DNA of 64,000 nt, from the NCBI GenBank assembly GCA_900466475.1, contig UBMI01000010.1, positions 496,001 through 560,000 on the forward strand, read 5' to 3'. The position numbers and the translations under genes were made by a program. Shown here one piece after another: positions 59,110-64,000 of this stretch. This stretch comes from Hyphomicrobiales bacterium (GTDB taxonomy: Bacteria; Pseudomonadota; Alphaproteobacteria; Rhizobiales; Rhizobiaceae). The notes under the pieces are model-generated. The model was not told the origin of the DNA. It saw only the letters and a program-made list of their open reading frames with translations, and searched no databases. Within the stretch, counting starts at the first letter, position 1. The number at the start of each line of letters is the position of its first letter.

Positions 59110-59835
59110 ATGACTTCGACCATGAAATCCTTGGCCAAACACCGCGTTCTCGTTGTCGGGGGTAGCTCCGGCATCGGCCTTGCGGTCGCGCAGCAGGCGG
59201 CAGCTGCCGGTGCTGAGGTGACGATCGCTTCGCGCTCGGCAGACAAGCTTGCCGAGGCTGCAAAGTCGATCGAAGGCAAGGTCGAGACGGCAGTGCTCGA
59301 TACCGGCGATAACAGCAGTGTCGAAGCTTTCTTCGCTTCGCACGAGGCGTGGGATCATGTCGTCATCTCCGCCGCCCAGACGCCGAGCGGGCCGGTGCGC
59401 AAGCTTTCGCTCGATGATGCTGGGCGGGCCATGGACAGCAAGTTCTGGGGCGCCTACCGGGTTGCGCGGGCGGCACGGTTTGCCGAGCGTGGCACGCTGA
59501 CCTTTATTTCCGGCTTCCTCAGCGAACGTCCGTCAGCGTCTTCCGTCTTGCAGGGCGCCATCAATGCCGCACTGGAATCCCTGGCCCGTGGCCTGGCACT
59601 GGAATTGTCACCAGTCAGGGTCAACGCGGTTTCGCCCGGTCTGATCGACACGCCGCTCTGGTCGAAAATGGATGAGGGCAACCGTAACGCCATGTTCGAG
59701 CGCGTCGCAGGTTCGCTGCCGGCAAAGACGGTCGGCCAGGCCTCCGATATCGCCAATGCCGTGCTCTTCCTCATGACGACGCCCTTTGCCACCGGCTCCA
59801 CGGTGCGCGTCGATGGCGGCGGAGTGATCGGGTGA
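59110..59835 (+). CDS. Short-chain dehydrogenase/reductase-like protein without Tyr/Lys catalytic pair
   Basis: A 241-residue Rossmann-fold protein. The cofactor motif 'VLVVGGSSGIGLAVAQQ' near residue 13 is complete, and the C-terminal 'VNAVSPGLIDTPLW' and 'GSTVRVDGGGVIG' match classical SDRs. The active-site helix, however, reads 'SVLQGAINAALESLARGLAL', where Y-x-x-x-K should be: by eye alignment the tyrosine is Gln and the lysine Asn. It may bind NAD(P) without classical catalysis, or use other residues. ATG 59110 follows GGAG. The next VOC gene starts 4 bp after its stop. Confidence 0.85.
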   Translation: MTSTMKSLAKHRVLVVGGSSGIGLAVAQQAAAAGAEVTIASRSADKLAEAAKSIEGKVETAVLDTGDNSSVEAFFASHEAWDHVVISAAQTPSGPVRKLSLDDAGRAMDSKFWGAYRVARAARFAERGTLTFISGFLSERPSASSVLQGAINAALESLARGLALELSPVRVNAVSPGLIDTPLWSKMDEGNRNAMFERVAGSLPAKTVGQASDIANAVLFLMTTPFATGSTVRVDGGGVIG

Positions 59836-59839
59836 TGCC

Positions 59840-60226
59840 ATGCAGCTCGATCATGTGACTTTGCGCACGGCGGATCTGGAAGGGACGCGACAGTTCCTCC
59901 AGGACCTGCTGGGCCTGACGGTCGGCTACCGTCCGGATTTCGGCTTTGCCGGCTATTGGCTCTACAATGACGGGGAACCCGTCGTGCATCTCATTCCGGG
60001 CGGCGGCAGGGCCATCAGCCGGGATGCTGAGGCGATCGATCATATCGGCTTCCGGCTGGAAGGCTATGATGCCTTCCGGGCTCGGCTCGACGACGACGGG
60101 ATTGTCTATTCCACCATGGATCTTGTCGAGCTTGGCGAACGGCGCCTCTTCGTGCGCACGCCGGGCGGCATCCTGCTGGAACTCGTTTTTCGCGAAGGCG
60201 GGATGTCAGCGGCAAGGAAAGCCTAG
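59840..60226 (+). CDS. VOC-family (glyoxalase-like) protein
   Basis: A 128-residue VOC-fold protein: 'QLDHVTLRTADLEGTRQFLQ' (first metal histidine), 'EAIDHIGFRLEGYDAFRARL' and 'RLFVRTPGGILLELVF' (C-terminal glutamate). It begins 4 bp after the SDR stop and is probably cotranscribed under the LysR regulator. Substrate unknown. Confidence 0.85.
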   Translation: MQLDHVTLRTADLEGTRQFLQDLLGLTVGYRPDFGFAGYWLYNDGEPVVHLIPGGGRAISRDAEAIDHIGFRLEGYDAFRARLDDDGIVYSTMDLVELGERRLFVRTPGGILLELVFREGGMSAARKA

Positions 60227-60392
60227 CGCGCTCCAGGCGAATTCGACGCGGCAGGACGGCTTTCGATGCGCGACCGGGCGGCATTTTCAGATATGCTTAA
60301 TGGCTAATTAAGGGTGTCCGACTAATGTCTTGAGAAAGTGCTGCGGCTACCCGAAGTGGTCCGGTTCTTCCCACCTCTGAGGGTCCAAAGGC

Positions 60393-62126
60393 ATGTCTCG
60401 CTTTCCCATACCCGGCCTCGACGCATCGGCCGTGCTTGATGCCCTGAGCCGGTCGCAGGCCATCATCGAGTTCGACCTTACCGGCACTATCCTGACGGCG
60501 AACGAGAATTTCTGCAGAGCGGTCGGTTATCGGCGCGAGGAAATCGTCGGACGCCATCACAGCCTGTTCGTCCTGCCGGAGGAGGCGGCCTCCAGGGAGT
60601 ACAAGGCCTTCTGGGCGAAGCTGGCGCGCGGCGAGTATGACCAGTGCCAGTATCGCCGTCGGGCCAAGAATGGCCAGGAAATCTGGATCGAGGCCTCCTA
60701 CAATCCGGTCTTCCGCTTCGGCAAGCCATACAAGGTGGTGAAGATCGCTACCGACATTACGGCGATCAAGCGCAAGAGCGCCGAAGACGAAGGCAAGCTT
60801 GCGGCGCTGTCTCGGGCGCAGGCAGTTATCGAATTTACGCCCGACGGCAAGATCCTCGGTGCCAACGAGAATTTCCTCGCCGCACTCGGCTACAGCGCGG
60901 AAGAGATCATCGGCAAGCATCACTCGATGTTCTGCGAGCCCGACTATGCCCGCTCCGCCGAATATCGCAGCTTCTGGGATGAGCTGCGCGCCGGCAAATT
61001 TGCGACCGGCCAGTTCATGCGGCTCGGCAAGGATGGCAAGCGCGTCTTCATCCAGGCATCCTACAATCCGATCATCGATCACCGAGGTCAGGTCTTCAAG
61101 GTCGTCAAATTCGCGATCGACGTGACCGACCGGATGGATGCGGTCGAGGAACTGGGAGCGGCACTCGAGCGGCTTTCCGAGTGCAATATCCGCATCACGC
61201 TGGACAAACCCTTCGTCGGCGAGTTCGAGCGGCTGCGGCGCGATTTCAACAAGTCGATCGGCGAATTCCAGAAAACGCTGGTCAATGTGCTCGGCCAGAC
61301 CGGCGACCTTTCGAAAAGCAGCCAGGAAGTGCGTGAAGCTTCCGAACATCTCGCCGAACGCTCCCGCGAGCAGGCCACGGCGCTGGAAGAGACGACGGCG
61401 GCACTGGACGAGATCACCGCCACCGTGCGCTCCTCGAGCGAGAACACGAAGGAGACCCGCCAACTCGTGCAGAGCGCCCGCGCCTCGACGGCATCCTCGA
61501 CCGAGGTGGTGCGCCAGACCGTCAATGCCATGCAGCGCATTGAGACGGCGTCGGGCGAAATCAGCAAGATCATCGGCGTGATCGACGAGATCGCCTTCCA
61601 GACCAATCTTCTGGCGTTGAATGCCGGCGTGGAAGCTGCGCGTGCGGGCGAGGCCGGCAAGGGTTTTGCCGTCGTCGCGCAGGAAGTGCGCGAACTCGCG
61701 CAGCGCTCGGCCAACGCCGCCAAGGAGATCAAGGCGCTCATCAACAATTCCGGTGCGGAAGTTCTCGAAGGCGTGCGCCTTGTCGGCGAAACCGGCGAGG
61801 CGCTGAAGCAGATCGATGTGCTCGTGCGCCAGATCGACGGCAATGTGGACAGGATCGCCAAGGCCGCAGACGAGCAGACGACAGGTCTCGGCGAGATCAG
61901 CAAGGCCGTTTTGCGGCTCGACCGCCTGACGCAGGACAATGCCGCCATGAGCGCACGCACGACCGTCATCAGCGCCACGCTTGCCGTCGGTGCCGATGCG
62001 CTCGCCCAGCTCGTCAGCCTCTTCAAGCTCAACCGCCGGGCCGTCCAGCGCGAGGACGGATCGTCCGTCAAGTCGAACTGGACCGGCAATCGCGGCGGGC
62101 AGGAGCAAGGGCGCAACGCAGCCTAA
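60393..62126 (+). CDS. Soluble methyl-accepting chemotaxis protein with two PAS domains
   Basis: A 577-residue chemoreceptor without transmembrane segments. Two similar PAS domains (about residues 20-130 and 142-250) each contain 'NENF' and '-GR/K-HHS-' turns ('EIVGRHHSLFVLPEE', 'EIIGKHHSMFCEPDY') and end in '-VKIATDIT-'/'-VKFAIDVT-'. A short linker leads to the signalling domain with the conserved hairpin 'IIGVIDEIAFQTNLLALNAG' and 'EAGKGFAVVAQEVRELAQRS'. No C-terminal CheR tether is obvious. Likely senses redox state or a small molecule in the cytoplasm, Aer-like, and passes it to CheA. Confidence 0.92.
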   Translation: MSRFPIPGLDASAVLDALSRSQAIIEFDLTGTILTANENFCRAVGYRREEIVGRHHSLFVLPEEAASREYKAFWAKLARGEYDQCQYRRRAKNGQEIWIEASYNPVFRFGKPYKVVKIATDITAIKRKSAEDEGKLAALSRAQAVIEFTPDGKILGANENFLAALGYSAEEIIGKHHSMFCEPDYARSAEYRSFWDELRAGKFATGQFMRLGKDGKRVFIQASYNPIIDHRGQVFKVVKFAIDVTDRMDAVEELGAALERLSECNIRITLDKPFVGEFERLRRDFNKSIGEFQKTLVNVLGQTGDLSKSSQEVREASEHLAERSREQATALEETTAALDEITATVRSSSENTKETRQLVQSARASTASSTEVVRQTVNAMQRIETASGEISKIIGVIDEIAFQTNLLALNAGVEAARAGEAGKGFAVVAQEVRELAQRSANAAKEIKALINNSGAEVLEGVRLVGETGEALKQIDVLVRQIDGNVDRIAKAADEQTTGLGEISKAVLRLDRLTQDNAAMSARTTVISATLAVGADALAQLVSLFKLNRRAVQREDGSSVKSNWTGNRGGQEQGRNAA

Positions 62127-62226
62127 GGCGAAGGTGGCTTTTCACGGCGCTTGTGAGAAGCCGCGTTTCGGCACAGCACGAAGGCCTCTCTTTCAGGGCA
62201 GGCAGGATACCGCGAAACGAGTGCGA

Positions 62227-62877
62227 CTACTTCCAGTTCCGCCGGCGTTCCAGCTCGGCCTCGGACGGATTGTCGTCGGCAAACGAGCCAGTCGGGACTT
62301 CGCCGCTCCGCTCATAGGTGGCGATGATGACGCCCTTGCCTGAGATCGACGAGCGGTTAAGCTTGAGGGCGCCAGGGGTGGCGCCGCCCTCGAACAGGCG
62401 CTTGCCCTTGCCGAGGAGGAGCGGGAAGGTCATCACCGTCATTTCGTCGATCAGGTCGTTGGCAAGCAGGGTCTGGATGAGATTGCCGGAGCCCTGGATG
62501 AGCAGGTCGGGTCCATCCTCCTGTTTGATCTTCTTCAGGCTGGCGACGATATCGGAGCCGAGGGCCTTGCTGTTTTCCCATGTGAGCGTATCAGGCCGGT
62601 GCGTCGCCACATATTTAGTTGCGGGGTTGAAGACCGCGGAGATCGAGTCATCCTGATAAGGCCAATGGGCGGCGAAGATATCGTAGGTCTTGCGGCCTAG
62701 CAGCAGGGCGAAGGGCTTTGCGAAGAGCTCGTCGATCACCTTGCCGGATTCCTCGTCCCAGTAGTGGAATACCCAGCCGCCGAAATTGAAGCCGTTGACG
62801 GGATCTTCCTGTGGGCCGCCCGGAGCCTGCATGACGCCGTCCAGGCTGACGAAGGTAGAGGCTATGATCTTTCTCAT
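62227..62877 (-). CDS. Dihydrofolate reductase-like (RibD C-terminal) family protein
   Basis: A 216-residue protein of the DHFR/RibD_C fold used by many uncharacterised reductases (YyaP/YwjB type). It has 'MRKIIASTFVSLDGVMQAPG' at the start, 'LLLGRKTYDIFAAHWPYQ' near residue 58 and 'LLIQGSGNLIQTLLANDLID' plus 'LGKGKRLFEGGA' near residues 125-165. It is not a housekeeping folate enzyme. Substrate unknown. Convergent with the chemoreceptor gene. Confidence 0.87.
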   Translation of the reverse strand: MRKIIASTFVSLDGVMQAPGGPQEDPVNGFNFGGWVFHYWDEESGKVIDELFAKPFALLLGRKTYDIFAAHWPYQDDSISAVFNPATKYVATHRPDTLTWENSKALGSDIVASLKKIKQEDGPDLLIQGSGNLIQTLLANDLIDEMTVMTFPLLLGKGKRLFEGGATPGALKLNRSSISGKGVIIATYERSGEVPTGSFADDNPSEAELERRRNWK

Positions 62878-63023
62878 TATGGTCTCCTTGTGGTGATGGT
62901 CTTTCAGATGATCTCGGCCACAGGACGAATTGGGCGACGGCTAGCCGACAAATACTGCGAAAATTTATGGAGACCGCGCCGTCTGCGCATGGCAGTTTCG
63001 GCGGATCGAAGGGCGGGGTGGCG

Positions 63024-63782
63024 ATGCCGGATGTGACGCGACATCTGATCGACAGGGGCGACGGGGCGAGGGTCGAGCTTTTTCAGGCGCAGCCTGAAAG
63101 CACCACGCCTGCCGGCGCAATCCTGTTTGTCCACGGCAACCAGGGCGGCCGTCTGATCGGCGCGCAGGAGGCAGTCGATAGCGGCACGCTGCTTCGGTTC
63201 TGCTCCGGTTTGAATATCACCGCGGCGGCGGTCTCGCAGCCGGGCTTCGGAGCTTCTGACGGACCTGCGGATTTCTGCGGTCCAGACACCCAGAGAGCAA
63301 TCATGGCCGCACTCTCTTTCCTGCGGGAGCAGCCCTCTGTCGATGCCGGTCGTATCGTTCTTTACGGCAATAGCCGGGGGGCGGTTGCCTCGGCCATGGT
63401 CGCGGCCCAGGTTCCCGATCTCAGGGCCGTCATTCTGCGCAGCGGGGTCTACGATCTCAAGGCTGCCTATGAGGCGAGTTCGAAAGGTTTGCGGTGGACG
63501 ATCGAGCAGGAGGCCGGCCTGTCGAGCAAAGCCTTCCTGGCCCGCTCCGCCCTGCATCACGTATCAAAAATCCGGGCGGAAACCCTTTTGCTGCACGGGA
63601 GGCTTGATGAGCGGGCTCCCGTTGCCCAGGCCGAACAGTTCTCGGATGCGCTGACCGACGCCGGGGTGCCGGTGACGCTCCATGTCTTCGAATGCGGGCA
63701 CGACATTCCCCGGGAATATGCGCAGGCCGCGCAGCGCGCCTTCCTGCAAAGGATGTTCGATCCCGTCGTGACCTATCATTGA
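63024..63782 (+). CDS. Alpha/beta-hydrolase
   Basis: A protein of about 252 residues with an alpha/beta-hydrolase fold: oxyanion region 'AILFVHGNQGGR' near residue 30, nucleophile elbow 'VLYGNSRGAVASAM' (G-N-S-R-G) near residue 116, acid in 'LLLHGRLDERAP' and catalytic histidine in 'FECGHDIPREY'. It resembles prolyl-oligopeptidase/dienelactone-type hydrolases; substrate unknown. ATG 63024 is chosen; an in-frame ATG at 62967 lacks a ribosome-binding site. Confidence 0.82.
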   Translation: MPDVTRHLIDRGDGARVELFQAQPESTTPAGAILFVHGNQGGRLIGAQEAVDSGTLLRFCSGLNITAAAVSQPGFGASDGPADFCGPDTQRAIMAALSFLREQPSVDAGRIVLYGNSRGAVASAMVAAQVPDLRAVILRSGVYDLKAAYEASSKGLRWTIEQEAGLSSKAFLARSALHHVSKIRAETLLLHGRLDERAPVAQAEQFSDALTDAGVPVTLHVFECGHDIPREYAQAAQRAFLQRMFDPVVTYH

Positions 63783-63803
63783 GCCGGCAGGCAGCCGCGC
63801 TGG

Positions 63804-64000
63804 TCAGTTGAGGCTGCAGAGGTAGGCGCAGAACATGTCCGACATCGCGTCCGCGAAGGCTGAGATCTCGTTTTCGTCATGCGCTGCCTCGGAAAAATCC
63901 TTTCCGACCGTGCTCATCGTCGTCATGATCACGTCTCCGGCCATGGTCCGGATTGCGTCCGAGGCATCGGGCAGCGCTTCCCGCATGAACTGCTCGATAA
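63804..64000 (-). CDS. TetR-family regulator, C-terminal fragment (5' end outside window)
   Basis: The last 64 codons of a gene that runs past the right window edge. The sequence 'MTTMSTVGKDFSEAAHDENE' and 'ADAMSDMFCAYLCSL' is typical of the C-terminal helices of TetR/AcrR regulators in this group. The DNA-binding domain is not visible. Convergent with the hydrolase gene. Confidence 0.65.
   Translation of the reverse strand, partial: IEQFMREALPDASDAIRTMAGDVIMTTMSTVGKDFSEAAHDENEISAFADAMSDMFCAYLCSLN

Overview
The window is GC-rich alphaproteobacterial chromosome, most likely from Rhizobium or a close relative. The strongest evidence is the complete acpXL-fabZXL-fabF2XL-fabF1XL-fabXL-lpxXL cluster, which makes the very-long-chain acyl group of rhizobial lipid A. 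Supporting evidence is a divergent fnrN/hemN pair with two anaeroboxes, an aerobic cobA-cobB-cobC-cobD block, and a roughly 100-bp twin-palindrome intergenic element resembling the rhizobial RIME repeats. I see no prophage, insertion sequence, CRISPR array, tRNA or rRNA. Nearly all of it reads as core chromosome with small accessory inserts.

Layout. 1-4.9 kb: end of a nucleoside hydrolase gene, then four overlapping cobalamin genes. 4.9-11 kb: an Imm42-like orphan, a DUF1127-MFS pair divergent from an ArsR-SRPBCC pair, a ureohydrolase with an altered metal motif, a winged-helix/TPR regulator and a small L,D-transpeptidase. 11-19 kb: fnrN, hemN and the lipid A acyl-chain operon. 19-27 kb: PAS protein, VOC and SRPBCC genes, AraC regulator, gnd, an LprI-like exported protein, pyrE and a membrane-anchored TPR protein. 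27-41 kb: a LacI-controlled sugar locus with a binding-protein ABC transporter, beta-mannosidase, isomerase, two oxidoreductases and a GH43 beta-xylosidase. 41-45 kb: RcnB-like protein, 5-formyl-THF cyclo-ligase, LysR and HPP-CBS genes. 45.4-50.3 kb: a zinc locus, with a COG0523 GTPase and a coupled 59-residue CxCxxC protein, znuA, and znuC-znuB-zur, with Zur-box-like palindromes. 50-64 kb: mixed housekeeping and accessory genes, several as regulator/target pairs (TetR/aldo-keto reductase, LysR/SDR), plus a LdtD-like transpeptidase, a soluble chemoreceptor, and a TetR gene cut by the window end.

How the genes fit together. The lipid A operon supplies a dedicated acyl carrier protein, dehydratase, two condensing-enzyme-like proteins, a reductase-like protein and the final acyltransferase. 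One of the two condensing-enzyme-like proteins has lost its active-site cysteine and one catalytic histidine, which suggests a chain-length-factor-type heterodimer. The sugar locus imports a glycoside, cleaves it with GH2 and GH43 enzymes in the cytoplasm and passes the sugars to isomerase and dehydrogenase steps. The zinc locus combines uptake, a metallochaperone-type GTPase and the repressor.

Several intergenic regions carry paired operators: ArsR (48 bp apart, one spanning the start codon), DUF4405 (48 bp), TetR (21 bp) and FnrN (32 bp). All functional names come from reading motifs and context by eye. No database search was run.
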